A stretch of DNA of 42,144 nucleotides from Methylococcaceae bacterium (GCA_021736705.1 JAIPFI010000007.1:1-42144), one strand, 5' to 3'; positions 19,143 through 29,286 are shown, counted from the first letter of the stretch. Notes: generated by a model from the letters alone, not told the origin. Made by a program: numbers and translations.

Positions 19143-20297
19143 TTATTCGTCATCAGAAACGATTGTTGGAATCGCTGCTTGTAAGGATTTGATAGCTGAA
19201 GGCTGAATTGAATCACCCACTGCATTACCTAAACCATTGCGTATAAATGTTGCTACTGCCGCAAAATCAACAGGATCTAACATTTGTCCAAAGGCAGGCA
19301 TCATACCTTTACCTTTTAGCATTAATTCTACTTGCGCATTAAGGTCACCCTTCACTACTGCACTATCAGTAATCGCTGGGAATGTGCCTGCTAAGCCAGC
19401 ACCATCTGCCATATGACAGGATGCACAATTATTAGCATAAACTTTTTCACCTTGGGCAATTAAATCTTCTTGAGTCCAGTCTTTTTCTGCAGCATTTGCC
19501 GCATCAACTGCTACGCCTTTTTGCGCAGCAACCCATACCTCATAATCTGCTTTTTCCATTGCAATAACAACAATCGGCATAAAACCATGATCTTTACCAC
19601 ACAACTCAGTACATTGACCGCGATAAGTACCGGCTTTTTCGACCGAAGTCCAAGCTTCGTTGATATATCCTGGAATCGTATCTTTTTTCCAACCTAAATC
19701 AGGAACCCACCAAGAGTGGATTACATCCGCTGCTGTAAATAAGAAACGAATTTTAGTATTAATCGGCACGACCAAAGGCTTATCAACATTTAATAAATAA
19801 TTGGGCACAGTTCGTGGATCAATACCAGAATCAAGTTGTCTCGCTTTATTGCTTGCTTCATCTAAGCTACTAAAAAAACGAACACCACTATCTAAGTATT
19901 CATATTCCCACTTCCACTGCCACCCCGTGACTTTAATGGTCATTTCTGAGTCTTTAGTATCATCCATTTGCAACATAACTTTAGTGGCAGGAATCGCCAA
20001 TAAAATTAAAATAACCGTTGGAATGATCGTCCAGATAATTTCCACTTTAGTACTTTCATGGAAATTTGCTGCTTGATACCCTCTAGACTTACGGTGAAAG
20101 TAAATGGAATAAAACATAGCACCGAATACAACGATACCTATGAATACACACACCCACAACACCAACATATGTAGGCCGTAAACATCTTTACTAATTGATG
20201 TCACCCCCTCCATTAAGTTAAGAGTGTAGTCCGCCTGAGCTGTCCCTAGGCCATAGGCCATAAGGAGCAGACTGGCGAATAATTGCTTTGTTTTCAT
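19143..20297 (-). CDS. coxB: Cytochrome c oxidase subunit II with fused cytochrome c domain
   Basis: A subunit II of about 384 residues: signal peptide (cleavage near AQA-DYTL), two membrane helices (about 43-68 and 87-110), a cupredoxin domain with the CuA motif CTELCGKDHGFM, and a C-terminal cytochrome c domain with the heme site CASCH and probable axial Met in KGMMPAFG. The c-type extension feeds electrons to CuA directly and is common in caa3 or c-fused aa3 oxidases. ATG 20297 or GTG 20300 could start it; GGGGAGG lies upstream of both. It is the first gene of the oxidase operon. Confidence 0.97.
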   Translation of the reverse strand: MKTKQLFASLLLMAYGLGTAQADYTLNLMEGVTSISKDVYGLHMLVLWVCVFIGIVVFGAMFYSIYFHRKSRGYQAANFHESTKVEIIWTIIPTVILILLAIPATKVMLQMDDTKDSEMTIKVTGWQWKWEYEYLDSGVRFFSSLDEASNKARQLDSGIDPRTVPNYLLNVDKPLVVPINTKIRFLFTAADVIHSWWVPDLGWKKDTIPGYINEAWTSVEKAGTYRGQCTELCGKDHGFMPIVVIAMEKADYEVWVAAQKGVAVDAANAAEKDWTQEDLIAQGEKVYANNCASCHMADGAGLAGTFPAITDSAVVKGDLNAQVELMLKGKGMMPAFGQMLDPVDFAAVATFIRNGLGNAVGDSIQPSAIKSLQAAIPTIVSDDE

Positions 20298-20339
20298 CAC
20301 GGAGTAGCCTCCCCTAAAAGTTAGAAACTGATTGAATGC

Positions 20340-20350
20340 ATTATATTATA
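20340..20350 (-). promoter_or_regulatory. Candidate -10 region for the cox operon
   Basis: Upstream of coxB the minus strand has two overlapping TATAAT hexamers (20345-20350 and 20340-20345) in an AT-rich stretch about 45 bases before the start codon. No good -35 match stands at the right distance, so this is a tentative promoter. Confidence 0.35.
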
Positions 20351-20492
20351 TGATTGCGGCTCTAGTTATATTCCCTTACTAGATCTGTCCTTTTTGTTCT
20401 TGTCACAAACAAACTTTGCAATTTTACCGTATGCGTCCCTGCTAAGCTAGACAATACATGGTGTTTTATGAAAAACTTTCTTACACACATAA

Positions 20493-20527
20493 AAAAGGCC
20501 TGCAAAGTTTAACCTTACAGGCCTTTT
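20493..20527 (-). terminator. Terminator after the bacteriohemerythrin gene
   Basis: The inverted repeat AAAAGGCCTG / CAGGCCTTTT around a 15-base loop forms a U-tailed hairpin 24 bases beyond the bacteriohemerythrin stop. It separates this gene from the cox operon promoter region. Confidence 0.8.
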
Positions 20528-20550
20528 ATTATTCTTTGATTAATTTTATG

Positions 20551-20949
20551 CTAGCTATTTAATGCACTTGCGTAAGCTTTATCAAAAGTAGGAATATGAC
20601 TATCCAACCATCCTTTTACTAAAGCTCCAGTCGCTTCAGTTACATCACCTTCTCCGGCATGAAACTTAGCTTGCAAATCGGCACAGATACCGACCAAAGC
20701 ATCATGCTCTGCTTTATGTGCAACATACCCTGCATAATTCTTAGCCTGCATTTCTTTTTCTTCATGAGCAAAGTGCTCAACAACATAATCAATTAAACCG
20801 TCTAACGCACGCCCTATTTCATTACGCTCAGCACCGCCTGTTGCCAAGTCATATAATTTGTTTAACTTATCAAATAATATTTTGTGTTCATCATCAGCAA
20901 AAGCAACATTGGTCGCATATTGTTCCGCAGTCCAAGTAATTAAAGCCAT
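20551..20949 (-). CDS. Bacteriohemerythrin
   Basis: A 132-residue single-domain, oxygen-binding diiron protein. All ligands of the hemerythrin fold are present: His in DDEHKILF, His and HxxxE in EHFAHEEKEM, the HxxxH pair in AHKAEHD, and HxxxxD in DSHIPTFDK. The start MALITWTAEQY with GGAGAG upstream is the usual bacteriohemerythrin start; an open extension to 20991 is unlikely. In methanotrophs such proteins are thought to carry oxygen to membrane oxidases. Here it lies between the cox operon and the biotin operon with its own terminator, so it is probably its own unit. Confidence 0.93.
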   Translation of the reverse strand: MALITWTAEQYATNVAFADDEHKILFDKLNKLYDLATGGAERNEIGRALDGLIDYVVEHFAHEEKEMQAKNYAGYVAHKAEHDALVGICADLQAKFHAGEGDVTEATGALVKGWLDSHIPTFDKAYASALNS

Positions 20950-21004
20950 TATTCTCTCCGATTTATTATTATAAGAGAGGGCATTATACATAAAAACATT
21001 ACGG

Positions 21005-21676
21005 TTATAAGGTTTTGTTAATTTTTTCTGAAAATTTCATTACATCCAGCTTATCTTCATTAGGAAATACAGCTAACAGCGGCATACTCGTAGCATCCTG
21101 AAGTGTCTGAATATTTTCATCAAACATCAACATATCTTGCTCCACACATGCTGCAATCCAGCCTTTACAGACCACATTTTTTTGCTTTATTGCTGCAAAG
21201 GTTAACTTCGCCTGATTAATACAGCCTAAACGCATCCCAACCACCACAATCACTGGCAAATTTAAAGCTTGCGCCAAATCAGCAACATCTTGCCGTGCAT
21301 TAATCGGAACCAACCAACCACCAACCCCCTCAACCAGCACAATATCTGCTTTTTTCTCAAGCTGCTGATACTTTTCGACAATACTTGCTATGTTTATTTC
21401 AACACCCGCTTGCTGAGCCGCAATATGCGGAGAAACCGGCAATGCAAACGCATAAGGGTTAATTTCTTGATAAGGCAATATGACTGAGGCATGCTCTTGT
21501 AATAACAAAGCGTCTTCATTGCGCAATTGCCCATCCAACTTATCACAGCCAGAAGCAATAGGCTTCATACCTATAACACTCTTGCCCTGATTTTTGAAAT
21601 ACTGCATAAGCGCCGCTGTCGTCCAAGTTTTACCAATACCTGTATCTGTACCAGTTACAAAATAACCTTGCGCCAT
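21005..21676 (-). CDS. bioD: Dethiobiotin synthetase BioD
   Basis: This 223-residue ATP-dependent carboxylase closes the ureido ring of dethiobiotin from 7,8-diaminopelargonate. Motifs: P-loop GTDTGIGKTWTTAAL (residues 8-22), KPIASGC, and VEGVGGWLVPI. It is the last gene of bioB-F-H-C-D, two bases after bioC. bioA, which makes the substrate, is not in this cluster. Confidence 0.96.
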   Translation of the reverse strand: MAQGYFVTGTDTGIGKTWTTAALMQYFKNQGKSVIGMKPIASGCDKLDGQLRNEDALLLQEHASVILPYQEINPYAFALPVSPHIAAQQAGVEINIASIVEKYQQLEKKADIVLVEGVGGWLVPINARQDVADLAQALNLPVIVVVGMRLGCINQAKLTFAAIKQKNVVCKGWIAACVEQDMLMFDENIQTLQDATSMPLLAVFPNEDKLDVMKFSEKINKTL

Positions 21677-21678
21677 AG

Positions 21679-22461
21679 CTACCCCTTATTCCTTACTTGA
21701 ACATAAATTATTTCAAAACTTGCCGTTATCTGACCGTCGGTATCCACTGGATAGGCGGCACACATTGCTTGAATTTGACCTTTACTTGTTAACGCTTTAT
21801 TGCGCTGATGACTAACATTATGCGCACCAATGCCCTTTAGCTCGCGCATCAACTCAATTACACTCGCATATTTATTGCGGTAAATTCGCCGTTCTAACTG
21901 CACATCAACAAAACCTGCTGCCTGCAACTTTGCACCAATTTCAGCCAAAGAGAAGAACTCATTAACATGTGGATAATCATCAACTACAGCCCACGCCGTT
22001 TTTAATTCATGCAAAGCGCTTGCACCAAAAGTTGAAAAAACAAACTGCCCCTTAGACTGCAATACCCGCTTAACATCAACAAACATGACGTCTAAATTAG
22101 CACACCATTGCAAGGCTAAATTAGAAACGACACCAGCAACGCAATGATCAATAAAAGGTAGTTGTTCTGCATCAGCACAAATTAATGGCACATTAGCTGC
22201 AACTCGTTGCTGCGCTTTTAACAACATAGGTAAAGCAATATCTAATGCCAATATATTTTCCAAACCAGCTACTTCACGTAATTGTTGAGTAAAAAAGCCC
22301 GTTCCACAGCCCACATCTAAGACTAGCGCATCATTAGCAAGCGAAACCTTATTAATCAATTGACGCCCTACTCGACGCTGCAAAGTCGCCATTCCATCAT
22401 AGCTCTGCGAGGCATATCCAAATGATTGTTGTATTTGCTTTTTATCTAATACAGAAATCAT
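21679..22461 (-). CDS. bioC: Malonyl-ACP O-methyltransferase BioC
   Basis: A 260-residue SAM-dependent methyltransferase that methylates malonyl-ACP so that fatty acid synthesis can build the pimeloyl chain. Signatures are the start FGYASQSYDGMATLQRRVG, SAM motif I VLDVGCGTGFFTQQL, and the BioC-specific VVSNLALQWC. It overlaps bioH by four bases (ATGA), so the methyl-ester maker and remover are translationally coupled. Confidence 0.96.
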   Translation of the reverse strand: MISVLDKKQIQQSFGYASQSYDGMATLQRRVGRQLINKVSLANDALVLDVGCGTGFFTQQLREVAGLENILALDIALPMLLKAQQRVAANVPLICADAEQLPFIDHCVAGVVSNLALQWCANLDVMFVDVKRVLQSKGQFVFSTFGASALHELKTAWAVVDDYPHVNEFFSLAEIGAKLQAAGFVDVQLERRIYRNKYASVIELMRELKGIGAHNVSHQRNKALTSKGQIQAMCAAYPVDTDGQITASFEIIYVQVRNKG

Positions 22462-23237
22462 CGACCCTCACTCCGCAACAAAAAATCCTGCACCAAAGCC
22501 AAGACTTGTTGTTTATGCGTAACAAAAGGAACATGCCCCGCGCCTTTTATAAGGTGTATGTCAGTCTTCGGAGCTATAGACATGCATTGCCCAGCAACTA
22601 CTGCGGGAACTAAACTATCACGCTCACCAAAAATCATTTGCACTGGCAATACCAAAGCAGTTAATGCCCCCCTCAGATCCGTAGTTTCTAGAATTTGTAA
22701 TCCACCCATCAAAACATCTAATTCAGGCATAGCACATTCTTGCAATGCTTCTTTAATTTGCTGCAAACAGGGCTTCATATTTAGCATCCCCTGCACCTGC
22801 AAACTCATAAAGCGAAGCACAGTCATAGAGGCATTGCTTTGTATATTGTGCGCAAATTCAATCAATACATTAGGCGTTACACCTACCCATCCTTGTGCAT
22901 TCAAAAAATGCGGGTTACTTGCAATTAATATTAAAGATTTAACTTTATGCGGGTATTTTTCAGCTAAACGCAAAGCAAGCTCACCACCCAAAGACCAACC
23001 CACCAAGCTACATGGCTCATCAGGTAAAGCACGTTCCAGCGCATCAACTACGACTTCTAACGAATAAGGCTTCACACTTTCACTTCGCCCGTGCCCCGGC
23101 AAATCAAGACATATGACCTGCCGATCAACAGCCAACTGCGCAGCAAAATCACCCCATAAACCACCATGCATCGCCCAACCGTGCAGCATTACTACAGGAT
23201 CACCTTGCCCATAGATTTCTTTATGTATATACGTCAT
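22458..23237 (-). CDS. bioH: Pimeloyl-ACP methyl ester carboxylesterase BioH
   Basis: A 259-residue alpha/beta hydrolase that removes the methyl ester from pimeloyl-ACP, ending chain building. The oxyanion [10 protein letters not shown], nucleophile elbow GWSLGG, acid in FGERDSLVP and histidine in GAGHVPF make a full catalytic triad. It overlaps bioC and bioF by four bases each. Confidence 0.95.
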   Translation of the reverse strand: MTYIHKEIYGQGDPVVMLHGWAMHGGLWGDFAAQLAVDRQVICLDLPGHGRSESVKPYSLEVVVDALERALPDEPCSLVGWSLGGELALRLAEKYPHKVKSLILIASNPHFLNAQGWVGVTPNVLIEFAHNIQSNASMTVLRFMSLQVQGMLNMKPCLQQIKEALQECAMPELDVLMGGLQILETTDLRGALTALVLPVQMIFGERDSLVPAVVAGQCMSIAPKTDIHLIKGAGHVPFVTHKQQVLALVQDFLLRSEGR

Positions 23238-24400
23238 ATTGATATTGCGCCTAAAGCGCTCAATAGTTGATCCACATGCGCAATATCATGCGCAGCTGAA
23301 AAAGTAATGCGTAATCGAGCACTGCCTTGTGCAACGGTCGGTGGACGTATTGCGCCCACCCAAATCCCTTGCTTTAACAAAGCGGCACTGGCTTGCATCG
23401 CTTTCTGACTTTCACCTAAGATAATAGGCTGAATAGCGGATTCAGAAGGCATTAACTCCAAGCCCAACTGCTCAGCTCCCAGCCTGAAATATTTAATCAA
23501 CAAATTCAGCTTATCTCGACGCCAATCATCAGCTTGCAACAATTTCAAGCTCGTTCGCGTTGCCGCGGCAATCGCAGGCGGCAACGCGGTGGTATAAATA
23601 TAAGTACGTGACTTTTGAATCAAAGTTTCAATTAACGCCTCGGAACCCGCAACAAATGCTCCACTCGTTCCAAACGCCTTACCAAAAGTACCCACCAGCA
23701 AAGGCACTTGCTCCTGAGTTAACTGACATTGCTCAACAATACCGCCACCCGATTGCCCCAAAACACCAAAACCATGCGCATCATCAACCAATAACAATGC
23801 ACCTTGCTGCTCCGCTAAAGTTGATAACTCAGATAAATAAGCCACATCACCATCCATGCTAAATACGCCATCGGTGACAATCATGGTATTCTGCTCGGTT
23901 CCTTGCCCTTGCATTTTTAATTGCAGATTATGCAAATCATTATGCAAATAACGCTTAAATTTAGCACCTGACAGCAAGCCGCCATCAAGTAAAGAGGCAT
24001 GATTTAATTTATCCTCATAAACCACATCACCTTTATTCATCAAACCCGCTATCGCACCTAAATTCGCCATATAGCCCGTAGAAAACAATAATGCCCGCTC
24101 GCGCCCAGTAAAATCAGCCAATTCCTCTTCTAAAGCATGATGCTCAAGACCATGCCCACACACTAAATGCGCTGAACCACTGCCAACACCATAACGATCA
24201 GCTGCTGCTTTAAACGATTGAATGACTGCAGGGTGATTAGCCAACCCTAAATAATCATTACTACAAAAGTTTAATACTTGCTGCCCATCGACCTGCAAAT
24301 AAATCCCTTGTGCAGAATCTATGACGCGTCTTGAGCGATATAAATCGGCTTGCTTTAATTCCTCCAGCGCGTGCTGTAATTGTCTATCTTTTGCTGTCAT
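23234..24400 (-). CDS. bioF: 8-amino-7-oxononanoate synthase BioF
   Basis: A 388-residue PLP enzyme that condenses pimeloyl-ACP and alanine to 8-amino-7-oxononanoate. Motifs: [25 protein letters not shown], the aspartate [10 protein letters not shown], and the PLP lysine in GTFGKAFG. I chose the ATG at 24400, four bases after the bioB stop, because [16 protein letters not shown] is the family start. The open upstream 21 codons lie inside bioB. Confidence 0.97.
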   Translation of the reverse strand: MTAKDRQLQHALEELKQADLYRSRRVIDSAQGIYLQVDGQQVLNFCSNDYLGLANHPAVIQSFKAAADRYGVGSGSAHLVCGHGLEHHALEEELADFTGRERALLFSTGYMANLGAIAGLMNKGDVVYEDKLNHASLLDGGLLSGAKFKRYLHNDLHNLQLKMQGQGTEQNTMIVTDGVFSMDGDVAYLSELSTLAEQQGALLLVDDAHGFGVLGQSGGGIVEQCQLTQEQVPLLVGTFGKAFGTSGAFVAGSEALIETLIQKSRTYIYTTALPPAIAAATRTSLKLLQADDWRRDKLNLLIKYFRLGAEQLGLELMPSESAIQPIILGESQKAMQASAALLKQGIWVGAIRPPTVAQGSARLRITFSAAHDIAHVDQLLSALGAISI

Positions 24401-24404
24401 GCGC

Positions 24405-25388
24405 TTACGCGTAGCTTGATCCAGCAGAACGCACACCGAGGCGCTCAAATAAAGCCAAATCACGATTCGTCATAGGATTAGCCGTCGTTAACAACTTGTC
24501 ACCATAAAAAATTGAATTCGCACCAGCAAAGAAACACATTGCCTGCATTTCATCGGACATATCATTACGCCCTGCTGATAATCTAACACGCGATAAAGGC
24601 ATTAAAATACGCGCTACCGCAATCATGCGAATAAACATCAGAGGATCCAATGTTTCAGACCCCATTAATGGCGTACCTTCCACTTGCACTAACATATTAA
24701 TAGGCACACTTTCTGGATGTTTAGGTAAATTAGCTAATTCAATTAGAAGCTTAGAGCGGTCAGTTTCATTTTCACCCATACCTACGATACCGCCACAACA
24801 AACATTAATACCGGCATCACGCACACGACCTAGCGTATCCAGACGGTCTTGATAAGTACGTGTCGTAATCACTTCTGAATAATAATCTTCTGAAGTATCC
24901 AAGTTATGATTGTAATAATCCAAGCCGCCTTCTTTCAGCGTTTTAGTTTGCTCATCTGTCAACATACCCAAAGTTACACAGGTTTCCATGCCCATTGCTT
25001 TAACGCCTTTAACCATTTCCACAACACGATCTACATCTTTATCTTTAGGGCTACGCCATGCCGCCCCCATACAAAAACGTGATGCGCCTTGATCTTTAGC
25101 ATTTTTTGCCGCCTTTAAAACCTCTTCAATAGGCATAAGGGCTTCAGGTGTCAAATCAGAGTCATACCGCGCACTTTGTGGACAATAACCACAATCCTCA
25201 GAACAAGAACCGGTTTTAATACTTAATAAGCTGCTGATCTGCACTTCATTCGGATCGAAATTAGCGCGGTGGATTGTATGTGCTTGAAAAAGTAAATCAT
25301 TAAACGGCTGAGCAAATAAAGCATTGACTTCATCTAATTGCCAATCATGGCGCAACACGGCATTATTATTCTTTGAATCTGCTGACAT
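24405..25388 (-). CDS. bioB: Biotin synthase BioB
   Basis: A 327-residue radical SAM enzyme that inserts sulfur into dethiobiotin. The [4Fe-4S] motif CxxxCxxC is in [16 protein letters not shown]; the arginine of the [2Fe-2S] site lies in [14 protein letters not shown]. The start ATG at 25388 has GGAG eight bases upstream; the in-frame ATG at 25403 would overlap that site. First gene of the biotin operon, divergent from comF across 64 bases. I see no BirA operator palindrome in that gap. Confidence 0.97.
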   Translation of the reverse strand: MSADSKNNNAVLRHDWQLDEVNALFAQPFNDLLFQAHTIHRANFDPNEVQISSLLSIKTGSCSEDCGYCPQSARYDSDLTPEALMPIEEVLKAAKNAKDQGASRFCMGAAWRSPKDKDVDRVVEMVKGVKAMGMETCVTLGMLTDEQTKTLKEGGLDYYNHNLDTSEDYYSEVITTRTYQDRLDTLGRVRDAGINVCCGGIVGMGENETDRSKLLIELANLPKHPESVPINMLVQVEGTPLMGSETLDPLMFIRMIAVARILMPLSRVRLSAGRNDMSDEMQAMCFFAGANSIFYGDKLLTTANPMTNRDLALFERLGVRSAGSSYA

Positions 25389-25452
25389 TCTGTTAATCTC
25401 CAAGGTCTGAGCTATAGTTAGATGACAACGACTTAATATTGATCAACCTAAC

Positions 25453-26175
25453 ATGATAAAAACGGTAAACAACTGGTTCGATATTATACAATATAGTTTG
25501 CTTTCGACCAGCTGTATCTTATGTAACAAACCAGGAATGCAGCACATAGATTTGTGCGCAGCTTGCTATGATGCATTGGAAAAAATGGAAGATCAGTGTT
25601 ATTGCTGCGCAAAACCTTTTGCCGTTCGAAGTTTAACACCCCGACTTTGCGGTCAATGTCAAAAGAACCCACCGGCTTTTAACAAAACCTACAGCCCTTT
25701 TATCCATCAAGGTGCGATCCGCTATCTAATTAATCAACTGAAATTTAATGGTGCGTACAAAAACTCACGACTACTCGGCCTATTACTTGCCGACTATCTC
25801 GGAAAAAATGCCGAACTGCCCGAACTGATTATTCCCGTTCCTCTGCATACCAATAGATACAAACAAAGAGGCTTTAATCAAACACACGAAATAGCGAAGA
25901 CTATCGCCAAAGAGCTCAACTTAGCTATCGACATATCCAGTTGTCGACGCATAAAAAACACGCCCCACCAAATCTCACTAACAGCCAAACAAAGGCGTAA
26001 AAATATTAAAAATGCATTTCAAATAACAAAACTACCGAAGGTTAATCATATTGCCATTTTAGATGACGTAATGACAACAGGAGCCACTGCCAATGAGCTT
26101 GCTAGACTTTTAAAATCAGCCGGAATTAATCGGGTAGATGTGTGGCTTTGTGCGCGCGCAAAAATGGATCGATAA
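25453..26175 (+). CDS. ComF family phosphoribosyltransferase-like protein
   Basis: A 240-residue protein of the ComF/GntX family. The N-terminus has a zinc-ribbon-like set of cysteines (CILCNKPGMQHIDLCAAC, then CYCC and CGQC). The C-terminal phosphoribosyltransferase fold carries PVPLHTNRYKQRGFNQ and the PRPP motif AILDDVMTTGATANEL. ComF proteins support DNA uptake or use of DNA as nutrient in some bacteria; the enzyme reaction is not established. It diverges from bioB, as in many gammaproteobacteria, and its 3' end overlaps that of waaA by 50 bases. Confidence 0.93.
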   Translation: MIKTVNNWFDIIQYSLLSTSCILCNKPGMQHIDLCAACYDALEKMEDQCYCCAKPFAVRSLTPRLCGQCQKNPPAFNKTYSPFIHQGAIRYLINQLKFNGAYKNSRLLGLLLADYLGKNAELPELIIPVPLHTNRYKQRGFNQTHEIAKTIAKELNLAIDISSCRRIKNTPHQISLTAKQRRKNIKNAFQITKLPKVNHIAILDDVMTTGATANELARLLKSAGINRVDVWLCARAKMDR

Positions 26176-27412
26176 GTGCAATCGTCCTATCTACTGCCCC
26201 ATTATTTTTCCCTACAAAAGCCTGAGCATTGTGAATTAATCGTAATTTTTCTTGAGGATCTTCCATCATTCGCGTAATAGCCAGCACTATATCTGCCTCA
26301 GTCGCACATTGAATAGCACCTTGCGCACCCAGCAACTGCTCCGCCAATAATTCAACATTTTTCATATACGAACCAAACATGACTGGTACGCCTAATAAAA
26401 TAGGTTCAAAAATATTATGCCCACCAACAGGTACCATACTTCCAGCGACAAAACTAAAATCAGCCAAGGCATACATTTGCTTTAATTCACCGAGTGTATC
26501 GACCAAATACACATCAGTTACTGAATCGCAGGATTTGTGTTCGGTTCGCGCCCGCACGTTAAGCTGACTCTTTAAGCATAACTGCTTAATTTCAAGGGCA
26601 CGCTTAGGCTGGCGCGGTACTAAGACCAACAAAAGTTCTGGAAATTTTTGCTTTAAACGCCGATAAGCCTGTAAAAAAATATCATCCTCACCCGCATGAG
26701 TACTGCCTACAACAAAGACTTGACGGCCTGGAAATAAATCTTGCTTTACTTGCTTCATTGAAGCTTTAAGCTCATCAGCAATAGGCATATCCAGTTTAAT
26801 ATTACCCGAGACGGTAATCTTTTCAGCTAACACGCCAATCTCTTGATAACGCTGCGCATCCATTTCGGTTTGCACCACAACACCAGAAATTCCTGCAAAA
26901 ACCTTAACCAAAAAACTTCTTAATTTAAGATAGCCCTTGCTCGATTTTTCCGTTAATCGCGCATTAACAATAAACAAAGGGATCTCATGCTGCTGACACT
27001 TAGCAAATAAAACGGGCCAAATTTCAGTTTCCATAATAATGGCAATCTTCGGCTGAAAATGCTTAATGAATCGCTCTACAGCTCCCGGCATATCATAAGG
27101 CAAATAGACATGATCGACCTGATCGCCCTGCAATGCACGCACACGATCATAACCAGGCTCTGTACCTGTAGTGACCAAAACTTTATATGGATAGTTTTTA
27201 CGTAAATATTCGATTAACACATGCGCAGCTTCCACCTCACCTAATGAGGCGGCATGCAACCAAACAACGCCTTGCGCATGCTTTTGTGCATAAAAACCTA
27301 AACTCTCATTACAGCGCATATTAAAAGTCCGCCACTTTAAGCCTTTAAAATAGCGCAACACCAACAACAAAGGTAAGAGTAGATAAAATAAAGCAACATA
27401 AAAATAATACAT
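26126..27412 (-). CDS. waaA: Kdo transferase WaaA
   Basis: A 428-residue inner-membrane-associated GT-B glycosyltransferase that adds Kdo to lipid IVA in lipopolysaccharide synthesis. The N-terminal anchor (YYFYVALFYLLLPLLLVL) precedes GVVWLHAASLGEVEAA, METEIWP and the C-terminal GGHNIFEPILLGVPVMFG with SMVPVG, all typical. ATG 27412 is likelier than GTG 27427. The 3' end overlaps comF convergently. A downstream region from 26126 to 26175 is shared by both coding frames. Confidence 0.95.
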   Translation of the reverse strand: MYYFYVALFYLLLPLLLVLRYFKGLKWRTFNMRCNESLGFYAQKHAQGVVWLHAASLGEVEAAHVLIEYLRKNYPYKVLVTTGTEPGYDRVRALQGDQVDHVYLPYDMPGAVERFIKHFQPKIAIIMETEIWPVLFAKCQQHEIPLFIVNARLTEKSSKGYLKLRSFLVKVFAGISGVVVQTEMDAQRYQEIGVLAEKITVSGNIKLDMPIADELKASMKQVKQDLFPGRQVFVVGSTHAGEDDIFLQAYRRLKQKFPELLLVLVPRQPKRALEIKQLCLKSQLNVRARTEHKSCDSVTDVYLVDTLGELKQMYALADFSFVAGSMVPVGGHNIFEPILLGVPVMFGSYMKNVELLAEQLLGAQGAIQCATEADIVLAITRMMEDPQEKLRLIHNAQAFVGKNNGAVDRTIALIDPFLRAHKATHLPD

Positions 27413-27551
27413 AACTCGACTATCCACAAACAGTAACTGATTAAAATACTAGAGAATTTGTCGCCACGAGCGACCTGAGAACAGTATAGTCAGAACGATA
27501 TACTGAAAAAAATGAATTAATCAAACCGTATTAAGCTACGGCAAACTTAGT

Positions 27552-27590
27552 GTTACTGGTGTAACTATAATAATAGTCACACCAGTAAAC
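27552..27590 (-). other. Strong hairpin downstream of rplI without a U-tract
   Basis: The nearly perfect inverted repeat TTACTGGTGT-AACTAT / ATAGTC-ACACCAGTAA lies 16 bases past the rplI stop. No T-run follows on either strand, so it is not a standard intrinsic terminator. It may stabilise the 3' end of the ribosomal protein mRNA or work with Rho. Confidence 0.5.
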
Positions 27591-27605
27591 TTAATACCTA
27601 ATTAC

Positions 27606-28055
27606 TTAAGCTTCTGCAACAACCTGAACATTAACGGTTGCAGTTACATCAGCATGAAGATTAACGTCGATAGCATAACTGCCAATTTGACGAATAATAC
27701 CTGCAGGTAAACGTACTTCGCTTTTATTAACTGCTGCACCGGCCGCTGTCATTGCATCAGCAATATCATGCGTACCAACAGAACCGAATAATTTACCTTC
27801 GTCGCCAGCTTTATGAGCAATAACAACTTCAATTTTACCTAGTGCAGTTGCTCTAGCTTGAGCAGCAGCTAGCTTTTCAGCCGCGGCTTTTTCAAGTTCT
27901 GCTCTACGCAATTCAAATTCAGCAATTTTCTTTGCTGTTGCCATAACTGCTTTTAATTGTGGAATAAGGAAATTTCTAGCATATCCAGATTTCACATTTA
28001 CTTTATCACCTAGATTACCTAAGTTTACAACTTTCTCAAGAAGGATAACTTCCAT
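27606..28055 (-). CDS. rplI: 50S ribosomal protein L9
   Basis: A 149-residue ribosomal protein L9. The N-domain [32 protein letters not shown] has the conserved rRNA-binding loop, followed by the long connecting helix (about residues 41-75, Ala/Glu/Lys rich) and the C-domain with [19 protein letters not shown] precedes the ATG. It ends the rpsF-rpsR-DUF2232-rplI operon. Confidence 0.98.
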   Translation of the reverse strand: MEVILLEKVVNLGNLGDKVNVKSGYARNFLIPQLKAVMATAKKIAEFELRRAELEKAAAEKLAAAQARATALGKIEVVIAHKAGDEGKLFGSVGTHDIADAMTAAGAAVNKSEVRLPAGIIRQIGSYAIDVNLHADVTATVNVQVVAEA

Positions 28056-28100
28056 CTTATAATCCTCATAATTTATCGGTATACCGATTCCACCGCATAT

Positions 28101-29009
28101 TTAAATGCTTGATGGGGGTTTTATATTTTTTCGTAAATTCAACCACGTATCACTGAGACCAATGATTGCCACAGGCACCACAAGATGAGGCACCACAAAT
28201 ATCATCATATAAAAAAAAGGCAGCAAAAATCGCCTTGCTTTTGTGACTGATATAAGAGCGTGAGCAATAGCCGTACCAATAAAGGCATACAACATAAATA
28301 AAATAATACCTATGTTCCAGGCTACCTCAGAAATAACACCACCAGCCACTACAGCGACAATAAACACACAGACTGTCGTTATAGTAAATCGTGACGGCAT
28401 GCGTAAGGAAAGATACTCTACGCCAAAGCCACCTGGATTATATAAGTTTGCTTGCCACCAACGCGCCAACAACAAACCTAATAACAAGCCACTTACTGAC
28501 CCTGTTGCAAGAATACCAGTCATATATTTAGCAAGCATGGCAATGGTTTGCTTAACGTCCTCTATAGGTGCATCTGATGCTTGCATCATAGGCTCAATCA
28601 TTATGTTCAAAATTGACTGCCAATAAACGGCAGGATTTTGAGCAAATAAATAAAAACCTATAATAGCTAATGCGCCTAATACTGAGGAAATTTCCAGTGC
28701 TAGAGACAAATGACGCCCCTCACGCAACACTATAGAAAGCAACCAAACAGGCAACCACAAAATAAGCGCATAACCTAAGGCAAACTGATAATTACCTAAA
28801 ACTATAACACCTAAAATAGCAGCTGCTACACAAGCACTCAATAAGACCAGTAAGCCTTCATATGCTCCACGACGCAATGTCACCAATGCTACCGTAGCTG
28901 AACTTACAATACTGACAGGCGGCATTAGTAAAGATAGTAGCGCTAAAGAAGAGGCAACAGCCATGGCCTGCATTCTTCCTTTCATAATATAACTGGCTAA
29001 AAAATTCAC
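28101..29009 (-). CDS. DUF2232 multi-pass membrane protein
   Basis: A 302-residue hydrophobic protein with about eight predicted membrane segments. A DUF2232 (YybS-like) gene occupies this exact place between rpsR and rplI in Pseudomonas and related gammaproteobacteria. Function is unknown. The start is probably GTG at 29009 with AAGG about nine bases upstream; an ATG at 28985 is the alternative. Linkage to ribosomal genes is conserved but unexplained. Confidence 0.8.
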   Translation of the reverse strand: MNFLASYIMKGRMQAMAVASSLALLSLLMPPVSIVSSATVALVTLRRGAYEGLLVLLSACVAAAILGVIVLGNYQFALGYALILWLPVWLLSIVLREGRHLSLALEISSVLGALAIIGFYLFAQNPAVYWQSILNIMIEPMMQASDAPIEDVKQTIAMLAKYMTGILATGSVSGLLLGLLLARWWQANLYNPGGFGVEYLSLRMPSRFTITTVCVFIVAVVAGGVISEVAWNIGIILFMLYAFIGTAIAHALISVTKARRFLLPFFYMMIFVVPHLVVPVAIIGLSDTWLNLRKNIKPPSSI

Positions 29010-29029
29010 TAATGCTGACCTTAATTTAA

Positions 29030-29260
29030 TTATTCGTGCGCATCACAAAAAGGCACCAAAGCAATATAACGTGCGCGTTTAATAGCGGTTGTTATTAGTC
29101 TTTGATTTTTTGCACTCGTACCAGTAATACGGCTCGGTACAATTTTACCTGTTTCAGTTACGAATTCACTTAGCATATCAATATTTTTATAATCGATTGC
29201 ATTTGCTTCACCTGCTTCACCAAAAGCATATTGCTTTTTGCGTCTCATTTGACGTGCCAT
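29030..29260 (-). CDS. rpsR: 30S ribosomal protein S18
   Basis: A 76-residue S18 with the conserved core [19 protein letters not shown] and [35 protein letters not shown] precedes the ATG. S18 pairs with S6 on the platform of the small subunit; rpsF lies just upstream. Confidence 0.98.
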   Translation of the reverse strand: MARQMRRKKQYAFGEAGEANAIDYKNIDMLSEFVTETGKIVPSRITGTSAKNQRLITTAIKRARYIALVPFCDAHE

Positions 29261-29286
29261 GAGCTATCCTCTATGTATTTGTTAAA

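Noticed and set aside
22558-23067. A 169-codon plus-strand frame opposite bioH
   Set aside because: Entirely antisense to bioH with no ribosome site or recognisable domain.
25389-25452. BirA operator between bioB and comF
   Set aside because: I looked for the TTGTAAACC / GGTTTACAA type palindrome and did not find it in the 64-base gap.
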